DNA of 64,000 bases from a bacterium (GTDB taxonomy: Bacteria > Myxococcota_A > Bradymonadia > Bradymonadales > Bradymonadaceae), in NCBI GenBank assembly GCA_030427705.1, contig JAUIBR010000031.1:1-64000 (forward strand), written 5' to 3'. Shown here one piece after another: positions 41,910 through 51,125 of the stretch. The notes under the pieces were generated by a model that was not told the origin of the DNA, ran no database searches, and worked only from the letters and a program-made list of their open reading frames with translations. Each line of letters opens with the position of its first letter. Position 1 is the first letter of the stretch. A program made the position numbers and the translations under genes.

Positions 41910-42902
41910 ATGAAGACGATCCAGTTTCTTACGGTTGCTTTGGTGACCATGCTGGTCGCCATCGCCGCGTCACCGGCGCAGGCGGTCGAGGTCTATTCGG
42001 ATGAAAAGACCACCGTTCACTTTAATGGACTCATTCGCGACCACCTCATTATCCAGAATGCCAACACGAGTTTGGACCAGGTTGGAAACACGGTCGTGGC
42101 GAGCCGGTTGGTCGGAAAGGTGGACTACGCAGGAATCGGTTCAGGATTCATTCAGTATGACGGTGTTTTGGGTCTCGTCGATGCGTGGATGCAAGTGCGC
42201 TCGGAGCACGTCGGCGTGCGTGCGGGACGGATGCGAACACGTGTTTCGCGCGAGTTCATGAATGGCATTGGAACGCTCCCCACGCTGAATCGGCCTGAGT
42301 TCTTCCCTTTCGCTGCACCACGTCGCGCTGGCCTGAAGGTCTTCGCCGAGTTTCCGGCCGGCCCGCTCAAGATCGATGTCGAAGCTGGGTCGTACAACCC
42401 TCGGGGCGCCAATGACATCGGCATCGATGATGGTCAGATACTGGTTGGTCGATTCGAACTCACGGTAAAGCCTATCAACCTGAGCTGGCATGCGTCCTAC
42501 ACGCAGCATGCGTTCTCGGACAATATCGACCCGGACACGCTGGAGCGCGTGTTCCCACACGATCAGCAGATCGATACGGCCTTGCGATTCGATAACGGCG
42601 CAACCGTGGCGCTGCTGGAAGGCTGGACCGCAGTGGACGGCCCAAATGACACCACGCCGTTTGGGATTTACGGACGTGTGTCTCATACCTTCCCGATCGG
42701 CGAGATGGGGGTCGAACCTGCGGTATCGTATGAGTACTTCGATTACGACGACGGCAACGACCTGCACCGCGCGACCATCAATGGCAATTGGCTCTTCATC
42801 GGGCACAAACTTCTGGCAGGAATCGGTTACGGCATCACGTCGCGGCCAGCGGATGAAGTCATCGGACACACCGGTGTGATTCGCATGCAAGCTGGGTTCT
42901 AA
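41910..42902 (+). CDS. Outer-membrane porin-like beta-barrel protein
   Basis: A 330-residue exported protein. The signal peptide ends at SPAQA (residue 25). The rest alternates short hydrophobic strands with Asp/Asn-rich turns and ends in Phe preceded by alternating residues (VIRMQAGF), the usual mark of an outer-membrane barrel. The segment order, with HVGVRAGRMRTRVSREF and PEFFPFAAPRRAGLK, is like phosphate-selective porins O/P, but the length is short, so a 12- to 14-strand barrel is probable. GGAGG precedes the ATG. A bidirectional terminator follows. Confidence 0.78.
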   Translation: MKTIQFLTVALVTMLVAIAASPAQAVEVYSDEKTTVHFNGLIRDHLIIQNANTSLDQVGNTVVASRLVGKVDYAGIGSGFIQYDGVLGLVDAWMQVRSEHVGVRAGRMRTRVSREFMNGIGTLPTLNRPEFFPFAAPRRAGLKVFAEFPAGPLKIDVEAGSYNPRGANDIGIDDGQILVGRFELTVKPINLSWHASYTQHAFSDNIDPDTLERVFPHDQQIDTALRFDNGATVALLEGWTAVDGPNDTTPFGIYGRVSHTFPIGEMGVEPAVSYEYFDYDDGNDLHRATINGNWLFIGHKLLAGIGYGITSRPADEVIGHTGVIRMQAGF

Positions 42903-42905
42903 ACG

Positions 42906-42934
42906 CAAAAAGGCCGGCGATTTGCCGGCCTTTT
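42906..42934. terminator. Bidirectional intrinsic terminator
   Basis: GGCCGGC (42912-42918), loop GATTT, GCCGGCC (42924-42930) followed by TTTT, and preceded by AAAAA. It ends the porin transcript on the plus strand and the hibernation-factor transcript on the minus strand. Confidence 0.88.
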
Positions 42935-42955
42935 CGATCTCTATTTCAACCTGTT

Positions 42956-43288
42956 TTAGGTCGGTGAACGCGCCGTCTTGAGCTTCTCGAGCTGGCTATG
43001 AGCAGCTTCGAAAGCGTCGCGGATGGCGACGTACACGTCTTCATGTGCGTGGTCCTTGCCCGCATCACGCGAGACGTAGACGTTTTCTGCACCGGGGACT
43101 TCAAACTCCAACGCGACTGAAAAGAGATTGCCTTGAGAGCGGCTCTTGGTTGCTTGTTCGATTACAACGTCGCAACTGTGAACGTGTGGGAAGTGGCGTT
43201 CGATTTTTTCTGCCCGGCTTTCCACAATCTCTTTTACTGCTTCCGAGTTATCCATACCTCGAAATGCGATTGTCGTTTTCAGCGCCAT
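42956..43288 (-). CDS. hpf: Short ribosome hibernation-promoting factor (HPF/RaiA family)
   Basis: Binds the 30S decoding centre of resting ribosomes. The start at 43288 was chosen because a perfect AGGAGG lies 6 bases upstream; the frame is open a little further. The 110-residue product has the family pattern TTIAFRGMDNSEAVKEIVES, the VIEQATKSRSQGNLFSVAL strand pair and DVYVAIRDAFEAAHSQLEKL. It lacks the dimerisation domain of long HPF, so it would act as RaiA or short HPF. Regulation is not apparent. Confidence 0.88.
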   Translation of the reverse strand: MALKTTIAFRGMDNSEAVKEIVESRAEKIERHFPHVHSCDVVIEQATKSRSQGNLFSVALEFEVPGAENVYVSRDAGKDHAHEDVYVAIRDAFEAAHSQLEKLKTARSPT

Positions 43289-43419
43289 ATTGGCCTCCTG
43301 TAGTTTCTTAATCCTCCCAACCAACATCAACGAAAGGGAAGTCCCTCTCGCTGCGTTGAACGTTGGTGCAACAAGAACGTTGCCACGTCCAACGCGAGAT
43401 TACTAGACTGTAGATTCTG

Positions 43420-44148
43420 ATGTTGGCCTTACGTCCCATAATTGCAGTTATCGCGCTCATTTTCATCCCACTCCTGGCGATCTTGGTGTGGGTGCGTACG
43501 GAGCTGGATCCGACTGCTAAATACGTGCTGATCGGGTTGCTTGCCTTCGCCGCTCTCGCGATGCTGCGAAGAAGTGTGTTTCAGCCGCTCCGTGTCTTGA
43601 ACATCTGGCGCAACTTCGCACGGCAAAACGAGTACGAATTCTTTGGCTCGCTTTCGCATGAACCGTTTCTGAAAGGGATCGCCAAGGGGCGCCGCTTCGT
43701 AGCGGGTGTGAGTGCACATCGAATCGAGACGGGCAACAAGCGCTATCGAACCCTGGTCTCGGCACCGGTCGATATGGACATGCCTGCAGGTCTGCGCGTT
43801 TACTCACGCACGGCCGATACTTGGGTCAACGAGTACAGCGATAAGCACACGATCCCGACGGGTGATGAGACGGTCGAGACGGAGCTGCGATGCGAGGGTA
43901 TCGATTCGGAGGCCGTTCGTACGTACGTCACCGATTCCAAGCGTCGGTCTTTGTTGTTGGACTTCGCGCGGTCTTATCCCGGGATGTTGTTGCATGGTGG
44001 ACTGAGCGAGGCGATCCCCGCTGAACCCGGAGGGGCCAGCGGGGTAATCACCATCTCAGTACCTGGGCGAGTTCGCGACGGTGAAACGTTGAAACGCTTC
44101 GTCAGTGACGTCTGCGATTTTGCGACGCAGCTCGACGCGGAAGCCTAG
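43420..44148 (+). CDS. Hypothetical membrane protein
   Basis: A 242-residue protein that I do not recognise. Two hydrophobic helices at the N-terminus (about 6-24 and 35-50) form a hairpin, followed by an amphipathic stretch and a cytosolic alpha/beta domain of about 170 residues. It has a Gly-rich end with several short strands. The last four bases (CTAG) are also the stop of the giant gene on the other strand. Not obviously part of the neighbouring MoxR/VWA block. Upstream, 131 bases separate it from the hpf start; these hold AACGTT-type repeats but no clear promoter. Confidence 0.6.
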   Translation: MLALRPIIAVIALIFIPLLAILVWVRTELDPTAKYVLIGLLAFAALAMLRRSVFQPLRVLNIWRNFARQNEYEFFGSLSHEPFLKGIAKGRRFVAGVSAHRIETGNKRYRTLVSAPVDMDMPAGLRVYSRTADTWVNEYSDKHTIPTGDETVETELRCEGIDSEAVRTYVTDSKRRSLLLDFARSYPGMLLHGGLSEAIPAEPGGASGVITISVPGRVRDGETLKRFVSDVCDFATQLDAEA

Positions 44149-47100
44149 AATTTCGGAAGGTCGCCGCCTTCGATGCGCGACCACGCTTCCTCGAACAGTT
44201 GGTGGTACGGCTTCAGAGGCAAGATCAGCCCCAGAGGTGCACCGCCATGTTCGTTGGCTTCGTACATCGCCAGCTTCCACGTCTCGATAGGCAGGTTCGG
44301 CTTCTTGAGGGCCTCCCAGCCGCCAGGCAGGAAGTGTTTGCGGCCAGCGCGGGAACGTTTGGCCTCAACAACCAGCTCGCGTTCGGTCAGTAGCTCGGCA
44401 GCTTTTTTGTAGCGACCAGCGGTCCAGCCGTTCCACTCGCGGACCATCTTGGTCGTTGGGTGATGCAGCGCCAGGGTTTGCGCGTACAGCGCGGCCGCGT
44501 CCTCATTGACGTCGTACTTTGCACCAATCGCTTTCACTACATCCGGTGCAGAGTGCAACGGATTGGTCTCGTACTGACCTTCGTCGAGGGGCGTGTCGCC
44601 CAGCCGGTCGATGATTGCCTTGAATCCATCCGAGATGAATCGCTCGAAGAATGGGACCTTATTGTAGTAGCCGCCAGTCTCCTTGGCTTTGCGCTCGTAG
44701 TACGGGTGCGACTCGCCCGCGAGGCGCTTTGCCGGACGGAAGTATGAGTTGACTGACCACCGCGTGGGCACGGCGACGAGGAACCCAGTATCGGCGTATT
44801 CAAGTTTGCCGATTTGTTTGATTTCTCCGATCGAGTCGAGGAAATCGCGCTGTTTCTCAGGATCGTGATACTCGTACTCAAGGTAGAACAGCAGCTCTTC
44901 GTTGCCGAGACGTTCGAGCGCGAGTTCGTACAAGTTGCGGGCATTTGCACGCATCGGGTCGCCCGCCGGCACGTCCATCAAATACGTCATGACCTTTGCA
45001 GCCGACCGAAGCTGGTCAAGATCAATACCTCCTTGATATTCGCCCTCGGCTACGCCTCTGGCTTTGCCGATGACATCGAGGCTATCGCCGTCTTCGGACG
45101 CTTGGACCGTGTGGTCAACGTCGCGCATGAAGGCGATATCGTCGCTAGGTGCCACAATGGACGTCAGGATGGTGCGCAAGATCTCGCCGCCAACCTCGAC
45201 TTCCTTCTCGATCTCAAGCATGAGGTCTTCTGGAAGCGAGACGCGTGAGCCCATCGCATTATTCCATGCAGTGGCAAGGCGATTCGCCCAGCTGTCAGGG
45301 TCTTCCGGCCCATCGCCCATCGGATTGAAGATCTTCGATGGGTCCTCCGGAACGATGTTGCTGAATATTTGATACTTTTGTTCAGCGTTCAGATTTCTGA
45401 ACAACGAGCGCGCAGCATCGGCCTCTTTGACCTTCAGTCCCAATTCTTCACGCAGCTCCTTGGGCAGGAAGTTCGTCTCCCAAGCGCTGACGTTTGGCAT
45501 CCCGCTCCACAGGAGTCCGGCCTGCGCATATGTCAGACCGGTCTTGTCTGCGACATGTTGGATCGCGTCCTTGTCGACAGGAACAACGCCATCGGATTCG
45601 TTGACCGCCGCAAGGAATGCGTCGATCTGCTCATCTGAGCCCCAGGCGCCGGTTGGTGTGACCCACTCGCTGTTGAGCGTGAAACCTTCCGGAGGAAGCT
45701 TGAATTTGGCGTTTTCGTTGTACTCGATGATGTCGAAGTACAGCTCATTCCAGCCGCTGGTCTTGATTCCCCAGTATCGGCTGTCGTGGCCGTCTTCGGT
45801 GCGAAGCCAACCGTCAGCCTCGCCAAAGACGGCTTTGTCGCCGACACCCTGAATCATGCGTGTCTTACCCGCGAGTTCGTTCATCCCGGTCTCTTTCCAC
45901 AGCGAGAGGAACGACTGCAGGCTTTCACGCACGTTCTTGTCGACGCCAGGCGCCACCGCGTAGAACGCCAAGATCTCGGGACGACCGATGAACTGATAGA
46001 AGTTCGACTTGAGCGTGTGCAGCTGACCGCTGACCTCTCCCGTTTTCAGGTAGGTCGACACGATCGACATTTGCGGAGCGACTTCAACGTCATCTGAGCC
46101 ATATCGGTAGTAATACCCACCGGTGATCCCATTGATGGCCTGCGCCAGGTCGCCGTCGGCCAGACCGCCGACACCGGCAAACGCACCCGCTTTGTCTGGG
46201 TGGTTCTCCTTCATCATTTGGCCGAATGCCACGACGTTCTGTGCGGCTAAAACCAGCACACTCTTCACAGCCTTGCGGAAGGAATCGTTTGTCCCAGCCA
46301 GGGCGTTGGCCAACACTCCATCAATGAGTGCTTCTCCATCGATGGTGTCTGGACGGTCTCCGCCGTTGAGCCATGCGACATAGCTTTCAAGTGCAGGTTT
46401 GAGCACTTTGTTCGTTGCCTTGTCCGCACGTGTCGTGAGTTGGTCTCCGCACGTTTGAAGCAAGTTCGCCAGATACGTCGAACCGTCATCGAAGCTAGCG
46501 ATGTAGAGGTTCAATCGTTCAAGGATCGCGGGGGTGATGAGCGCGCGAACAGTATCTTCATCCATTTCGCGAAGAAGCTTGGATCCAGCTGCGTCGCGGG
46601 GTTGGAAATAGTGCCACCATTGCAGGCCGAGGTTGTTCAACGAATTGACCGAGTAGCCTGAGTCAGACTGCAACGAGCCATCGGCGCTGTACACCGAGCC
46701 GCTCGAAACGGAGCGCTCTTCTTTGGTGTTCGGGAACGCAGCGAGTGCACCTCGGAACGAGCCGGTGGGCTTGGTTCCGTCGATTCGTTCGTACTCCCAG
46801 TTATTGCCCTCGGAGTCAGTGCGAACACGCCAGCCATAGAGACCGTCTTTCGACCCAAGTGGAGACGACTTCAGACCCTTCGGAAGCGGGTAGAGCGCTC
46901 CGGAGTCGATCTGAATCTTTTTGTCGGTCTCAGCCCAATCCTCATAAAACTTCGGCATGGACGTACGCCCGGCCTGACCGGTTTTGGGGTCATACTCCAC
47001 CAGTTTTCGATCCTGGTACCAGCCTTCTGCCCGCCAGAATGTCTCTCCGTCGGAGACCATGACCTGCCCATAGAGATTGGGCGTCTCATCACCGGCGACG

Positions 47101-49127
47101 AGTGCACGATTGCCTTCCGATATCGAGCCATCCTCAAGTTCGACGGCGATAGATGCGCCGCTTGGGTAGCCGTCACACTCGAAGTGTTCCTTCGGATTGC
47201 CACTCCAGTAGGCGACGCGGTTCCAGTTTTGGTCATAAAACTGGATGACGACCTGCCCCTGCGCATAGCGAATATGGCGCGGATACTGGTTCTGCGGCAG
47301 TTGGAAGTCGTGCTCAAGCACTCGTTCCGTGTGGTTGATAACGACGCATTTTCGCTCATTGTAGAGAATAAGGTACGGGAAGACGCCGCCCATGTTGACG
47401 TTCTCATCCTTGTCGCCCGCAAGCTCCGCAAGGACTTCCTCGTAAATCGGCCACGCGAATTCGTCGATGATCCCTGTGTTGAGGGTCCGCGCGATCGATG
47501 GAATTGGGTCAGCGTTGTTGAGCGTCTCGTACACGTCGGGAAATTCCGAGAACGTGCCGGCGCTCGTGTTGCGGTTCAGCACGTCGATGCGGCTGAAGAG
47601 TGATGGCATCGCGCCGTCTCCGAACTCGTTTGCGCGACGTTCCAACCATTTGCGGCGAGCGACTTCGAGACCTTCCACGCCATGCGCGGCCTTTTGGAAG
47701 GTTGCGTTGCCGAACACATTGCCGACCGCGTTGTCGAGCGGTTGTTCGAAGCGCTCGTCCTTGCCGACAAATACAAGATCGCGTGGGCGTTCCTCGCTTT
47801 CTTCGGGTGGTTGCGACCATTTATCGAGGTCGAACGACGAGTAGTCTTCGAGCGGTCGGGTCTCGATTCCGAGCTCCAACGAAAGGTCGAGCAGGTCGAT
47901 GTCCACCCACGAATACCAACCGTCGCGGCGGTCAAACTGCAGTGCCTCACCGTCTTTCTTCAGGCGGGGAGCCATCCGTCGCAGGAGGTTAAACATGACA
48001 TCAGGCAATGTGGACTGACGCCAATAGTAACCGCCGTCCATGCGATGTTGCAGCATCTTGCCAAACCAGGTCGCGGCATTTTCGTCGACACGTGCTTGTT
48101 CAGGGATGCTGTCGGCCTCTTCGGCCAATACGGATTCCAGCGCGCCTGCACCGTCCAAGAATTCCAGCCACGAAGCCTTGAACCCTTCGGCCTTTCCGGA
48201 CGGGGAGGGGAAGGTGTTGATGAGGCGACCTCGGACTTCTGGGCGGTCTTCGCACATCTTGATGTAGGCTTTCTTGTATGTATCCCAGTACTTCTTGGGT
48301 GCCTTGTTTACCGAAGGCGAATCCCAGACTTCGCCCAGGAAGCGCAGATCTTCGTCCATTGGCTTGTTGCCTGCCGCTTTCGCTAGTTTTCTTAGCTGCG
48401 TGACCATCTGGGCGTGTGGTGGCGTGCCGCCGAGCGTTCGGCGAACAGCCAGGTCAAAGAAGTACTCATAGGCTTTCTCGGCGCCGTGTCGGCTGGAGAG
48501 GTCGCCTGCGTACTCGGTCATGACCTTGTTTGTCAGTGCGCCTGCGAGCGCGAACTCAAGGAATGCTTCTCGGCGCCGTTCTTCGTCGACTTCCAGCGCG
48601 TAGACCTTCTCGGCCTCACGGGCTTTGCCAAACGAACTGGCAGCGTAGTTCGTGTTGTTTGCTTCCAAGAATGCCCGTGCAACTTCCTCGTAATACGAGG
48701 GTAGGAAGTGCGGCAGTTTCTTTGAGAGCTCGTCGCCCATCGCGTCAAAGTCGTCTTTGGCGTGGCCTGGTTTTGATTTGGCGCGGCGCGCGGCCTTTTT
48801 GAGTTTCTTCGAGATTTCGAGCGCTTTCGCAGCGTTCTTTGCGTCGTGGACCAGCACCCATTCTGGGAAGCCCAGCGCTTGTCGTGCGCGCTTCGCCACG
48901 CCACCAGTCACCTCCGGTTCGCCGAACCCGAAGAAGCTCATCGCATTGTCCTCGCCCAGGGCGAGGTTGTTTGGCGTGAGCTTGGCGACGGTGCGGTCGC
49001 CGAGGGCGGGGTGGGTGTAGATTCGCACGTCGATGTTGTCGACGTGTACGTCTTTGTCGATCGGCGCGTCCGGGAGTAGGTAAGCCCCAGCGCGCAAGAG
49101 TTCTTTGTTCTGTTCTTTCGCAGTCAT
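44145..49127 (-). CDS. Giant protein of the MoxR/VWA block, 1660 residues, unknown function
   Basis: I do not recognise this protein by name. It has no signal peptide or membrane helix. The first 550 residues are helical, with a very basic stretch near 100-125. Residues about 595-840 are rich in short strands with Trp, Tyr and Gly and could be a beta-propeller or similar platform. Residues about 840-1150 are helical again. Two segments, about 1190-1260 and 1535-1610, have the same order of a helix ending AxxTGLT or AKYDVN, a small helix and a Leu-rich helix; the second is followed by a basic hairpin (KRSRAGRKHFLPGGW) that resembles a winged helix and may bind DNA. It follows the DUF4132-like gene by 21 bases and is probably co-transcribed with it. 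Confidence 0.75.
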   Translation of the reverse strand: MTAKEQNKELLRAGAYLLPDAPIDKDVHVDNIDVRIYTHPALGDRTVAKLTPNNLALGEDNAMSFFGFGEPEVTGGVAKRARQALGFPEWVLVHDAKNAAKALEISKKLKKAARRAKSKPGHAKDDFDAMGDELSKKLPHFLPSYYEEVARAFLEANNTNYAASSFGKAREAEKVYALEVDEERRREAFLEFALAGALTNKVMTEYAGDLSSRHGAEKAYEYFFDLAVRRTLGGTPPHAQMVTQLRKLAKAAGNKPMDEDLRFLGEVWDSPSVNKAPKKYWDTYKKAYIKMCEDRPEVRGRLINTFPSPSGKAEGFKASWLEFLDGAGALESVLAEEADSIPEQARVDENAATWFGKMLQHRMDGGYYWRQSTLPDVMFNLLRRMAPRLKKDGEALQFDRRDGWYSWVDIDLLDLSLELGIETRPLEDYSSFDLDKWSQPPEESEERPRDLVFVGKDERFEQPLDNAVGNVFGNATFQKAAHGVEGLEVARRKWLERRANEFGDGAMPSLFSRIDVLNRNTSAGTFSEFPDVYETLNNADPIPSIARTLNTGIIDEFAWPIYEEVLAELAGDKDENVNMGGVFPYLILYNERKCVVINHTERVLEHDFQLPQNQYPRHIRYAQGQVVIQFYDQNWNRVAYWSGNPKEHFECDGYPSGASIAVELEDGSISEGNRALVAGDETPNLYGQVMVSDGETFWRAEGWYQDRKLVEYDPKTGQAGRTSMPKFYEDWAETDKKIQIDSGALYPLPKGLKSSPLGSKDGLYGWRVRTDSEGNNWEYERIDGTKPTGSFRGALAAFPNTKEERSVSSGSVYSADGSLQSDSGYSVNSLNNLGLQWWHYFQPRDAAGSKLLREMDEDTVRALITPAILERLNLYIASFDDGSTYLANLLQTCGDQLTTRADKATNKVLKPALESYVAWLNGGDRPDTIDGEALIDGVLANALAGTNDSFRKAVKSVLVLAAQNVVAFGQMMKENHPDKAGAFAGVGGLADGDLAQAINGITGGYYYRYGSDDVEVAPQMSIVSTYLKTGEVSGQLHTLKSNFYQFIGRPEILAFYAVAPGVDKNVRESLQSFLSLWKETGMNELAGKTRMIQGVGDKAVFGEADGWLRTEDGHDSRYWGIKTSGWNELYFDIIEYNENAKFKLPPEGFTLNSEWVTPTGAWGSDEQIDAFLAAVNESDGVVPVDKDAIQHVADKTGLTYAQAGLLWSGMPNVSAWETNFLPKELREELGLKVKEADAARSLFRNLNAEQKYQIFSNIVPEDPSKIFNPMGDGPEDPDSWANRLATAWNNAMGSRVSLPEDLMLEIEKEVEVGGEILRTILTSIVAPSDDIAFMRDVDHTVQASEDGDSLDVIGKARGVAEGEYQGGIDLDQLRSAAKVMTYLMDVPAGDPMRANARNLYELALERLGNEELLFYLEYEYHDPEKQRDFLDSIGEIKQIGKLEYADTGFLVAVPTRWSVNSYFRPAKRLAGESHPYYERKAKETGGYYNKVPFFERFISDGFKAIIDRLGDTPLDEGQYETNPLHSAPDVVKAIGAKYDVNEDAAALYAQTLALHHPTTKMVREWNGWTAGRYKKAAELLTERELVVEAKRSRAGRKHFLPGGWEALKKPNLPIETWKLAMYEANEHGGAPLGLILPLKPYHQLFEEAWSRIEGGDLPKF

Positions 49128-49148
49128 GTTTCGTCTCTTGGCTTGGGT

Positions 49149-50030
49149 CTACTCTTCGTTTTCTTCTTTCGAGCGTGCAGCGTAGATGCTGCTCGCCATG
49201 CGCATTCCTTCAGAGAACGCGACAGGGCCGACGTTTCCGAGGCTCAACGAGCGCTCGCGCGCGTCCACCCACATCAATTCACCAGTGAACGTCTCGTACT
49301 CAGGGTAGTCCGAGCCAATCCAGTAGCGGGCTTCGGCCTGCACACCGTCCTCCCAGACTGCACAGGTCGCGTAGCCGCCGCGCACGGGGTAGCCGAGCTG
49401 GCGACACTTGCTGAGCGCCCAATTGAGTTGCTCAAACTTGCCGTCTGCGAATTGGTTGATGGATTTCGCGGAGTCCTTCAGGTCGGCAGAACGTGTGAAG
49501 GTTTCACGGAAGAGCTGCGAGAGTCCCTGCGTGATGCCGAGTTCGGTTGCGAGCTCACGGAAGTCCTCGAGTTCTTCGAGCAGGACCGGATGTGGCAGGA
49601 CGACCGATGGCGTGTCGATCCAGACGGTTTCACCGTCGAGGTTGACGATACCGACGCCCTTTTTTGGGTCGGCGCCGCGAAGGAAACCGATGGACTCGTC
49701 GTCGCCGCTTTCCAAGAAATCGGGTGGTGCAACGATGGCGTTCTCCAGTGGGTGGCGCCATGCGACGTCGTCCCAGACACCCTGCAGAATCTCACGAGGA
49801 ACCGGAAGTGACCGCAGCATCCACTGGTCGGCGGTCTCCTTGCACTCGCGTGCATGCTCGGTCAGGTACTCGGTCATCAGCTTGAGCTGTTGATGTACCT
49901 CGGTTTTCTTCACCTTCGATGGGACGGACTTGAGTTCGTTCCCTTTCTTGTTCATGCAGACGATCTTGCTGTCGATAATCGACAACGAGTAACCGTCTCC
50001 AGCGTCGAGCCAGCCAGCTTCGGCAGTCAT
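49149..50030 (-). CDS. DUF4132-like protein
   Basis: A 293-residue cytosolic protein. The LPVPREILQGVWDDVAWRHPLENAIV segment (given in part: LPVPREILQG) and FRELATELGITQGLSQLFRET resemble the conserved core of DUF4132/MolR-type proteins, in which an F-x-x-L-x-x-x-x-x-I-x-Q-x-x-x-Q-L-x-R-x-x pattern recurs. It is much shorter than most such proteins. The assignment is from pattern and should be taken as moderate. It has its own promoter region, 228 bases downstream of the anti-sigma gene, and leads into the giant gene. Its role is presumably tied to the MoxR/VWA block. Confidence 0.55.
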   Translation of the reverse strand: MTAEAGWLDAGDGYSLSIIDSKIVCMNKKGNELKSVPSKVKKTEVHQQLKLMTEYLTEHARECKETADQWMLRSLPVPREILQGVWDDVAWRHPLENAIVAPPDFLESGDDESIGFLRGADPKKGVGIVNLDGETVWIDTPSVVLPHPVLLEELEDFRELATELGITQGLSQLFRETFTRSADLKDSAKSINQFADGKFEQLNWALSKCRQLGYPVRGGYATCAVWEDGVQAEARYWIGSDYPEYETFTGELMWVDARERSLSLGNVGPVAFSEGMRMASSIYAARSKEENEE

Positions 50031-50217
50031 CGGGTCCTCCGGAGTTTCCGAAATTCTTCGTGTGGGTGTGCAAATTTGTGCGATCGGTCATACCGCACAA
50101 AAGGGGGGTGACAAGGACGTTATATGGCAGAGTTTAGAGCGGATTCCGCCCGCGCGCGTAGCATGCGGGTGAACGCGAATTTGAGTGGATTGTGAGGATC
50201 TTGTGGCGCCAAAAACA

Positions 50218-50250
50218 GGCCGATTTGGCCCCGAAAACCCGTTGAACGGG
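50218..50250 (-). terminator. Two candidate terminators after the anti-sigma gene
   Basis: On the minus strand, CCCGTT-C-AACGGG is followed by TTTTC (50250-50234), then GGCC-AAATC-GGCC by TGTTTTT (50231-50212). Both hairpins are small. They lie just after the anti-sigma stop and would separate that operon from the DUF4132-like gene. On the minus strand a TTGTCA-N16-TATGAC pair between 50126 and 50096 could be the promoter of the DUF4132-like gene. Confidence 0.45.
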
Positions 50251-50258
50251 CGATCGGT

Positions 50259-50489
50259 CTATTGGCTGTTCGTGAACAGCTCTGCGAGCTCGTCGACAGT
50301 CTCTTCTGTCGGTTCTTGCGACGTCTTGAGTTCGCCAGCCAGATTGCGGACGAGCTCAATTTGGCGGCGGTAGGCACGGCAAGACGAACAGATCGTGGCG
50401 TGTAGGATCATGCTCATTCGAGGCCCCAGCGTCATCTTGCCATCGATGTAGTCGGTTACATCGTGGGCGAACTCTTCACATGTTCTCAT
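50259..50489 (-). CDS. Zinc-finger anti-sigma factor
   Basis: A 76-residue protein of the zf-HC2 type: MRTCEEFAHDVTDYIDG, then H30 and C34-x-x-C37 in HATICSSCRAYRRQ. The H-x3-C-x2-C zinc motif is the mark of anti-sigma factors that hold ECF sigma factors. It has no membrane helix, so it is a soluble form that may sense redox state or zinc loss. It overlaps the ECF sigma gene by four bases, and the pair is a standard autoregulated unit. Confidence 0.85.
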   Translation of the reverse strand: MRTCEEFAHDVTDYIDGKMTLGPRMSMILHATICSSCRAYRRQIELVRNLAGELKTSQEPTEETVDELAELFTNSQ

Positions 50490-51061
50490 TTCGCCTCCTT
50501 CAACGCCTGTTCGACGTAGTCACGGACGGCAGAACGAGCTCGGTACAAGAGCACGCGCTGGTTTTCCTTCGTAATATCCATGATCTCACTGACCTCCGGG
50601 CCCGAAAACCCTTCGACATCTGACAGTATGACCACCAGTTTCTGCGGTTCGGGCAACGACTCGATGCCAGCCTGAACCAAGTCTAACATTTGTTTGTGCG
50701 CTGCCTTGTTTTCGGGATTGGGCCAGGCATCCACGGTGGAATTCCAGTGACCATCTTTCCGAAAACGCTCGTCGTGATCTTCGCTGCGACCAACCCATTC
50801 GACCTTTCCATCGGTCCGCAGGCGTTTCTTCGCCTGGTTCATCAGAATAGCGAAAATCCACGTCTTCAGCGAAGAACGCCCTTCGAAGGTCTTCAGACCT
50901 TTGATGACGGCAAGCCAGGTTTCCTGCACGACCTCTTCGGCCGCGCCTTTGTCGCTGACCGCGCTGGTCGCAACCGCCACCATCGTCGAGTGATGCTCGC
51001 GCACCAACAACTTGAAGGCGTCTTGGTCCCCGGCCTTCAGTCTGTCCAACAACTCGCTCAC
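50486..51061 (-). CDS. ECF sigma factor
   Basis: RNA polymerase sigma factor of 191 residues. Region 2 is recognised by AAEEVVQETWLAVIKGLKTF and SSLKTWIFAILMNQAKKRLR, region 4 by SLPEPQKLVVILSDVEGFSGPEVSEIM and ENQRVLLYRARSAVRDYVEQ; in between lies a charged linker. Translationally coupled to the downstream anti-sigma gene. The 65-base gap to the preceding sigma gene contains a possible ribosome-binding region but no clear promoter, so all three may be on one transcript. Its targets are probably close by. Confidence 0.93.
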   Translation of the reverse strand: MSELLDRLKAGDQDAFKLLVREHHSTMVAVATSAVSDKGAAEEVVQETWLAVIKGLKTFEGRSSLKTWIFAILMNQAKKRLRTDGKVEWVGRSEDHDERFRKDGHWNSTVDAWPNPENKAAHKQMLDLVQAGIESLPEPQKLVVILSDVEGFSGPEVSEIMDITKENQRVLLYRARSAVRDYVEQALKEAK

Positions 51062-51125
51062 TTCCGCGTCCCTTAAGCAGCGATGCAGAAGCTATTTGTT
51101 GGGCGTTATACGCGCAAGTGACCAT

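Noticed and set aside
44145-49127. Several open frames of 90-230 codons on the plus strand within the giant gene
   Set aside because: They overlap a continuous 1660-codon frame, lack domain patterns and start sites, and follow the codon mirror of the coding strand.
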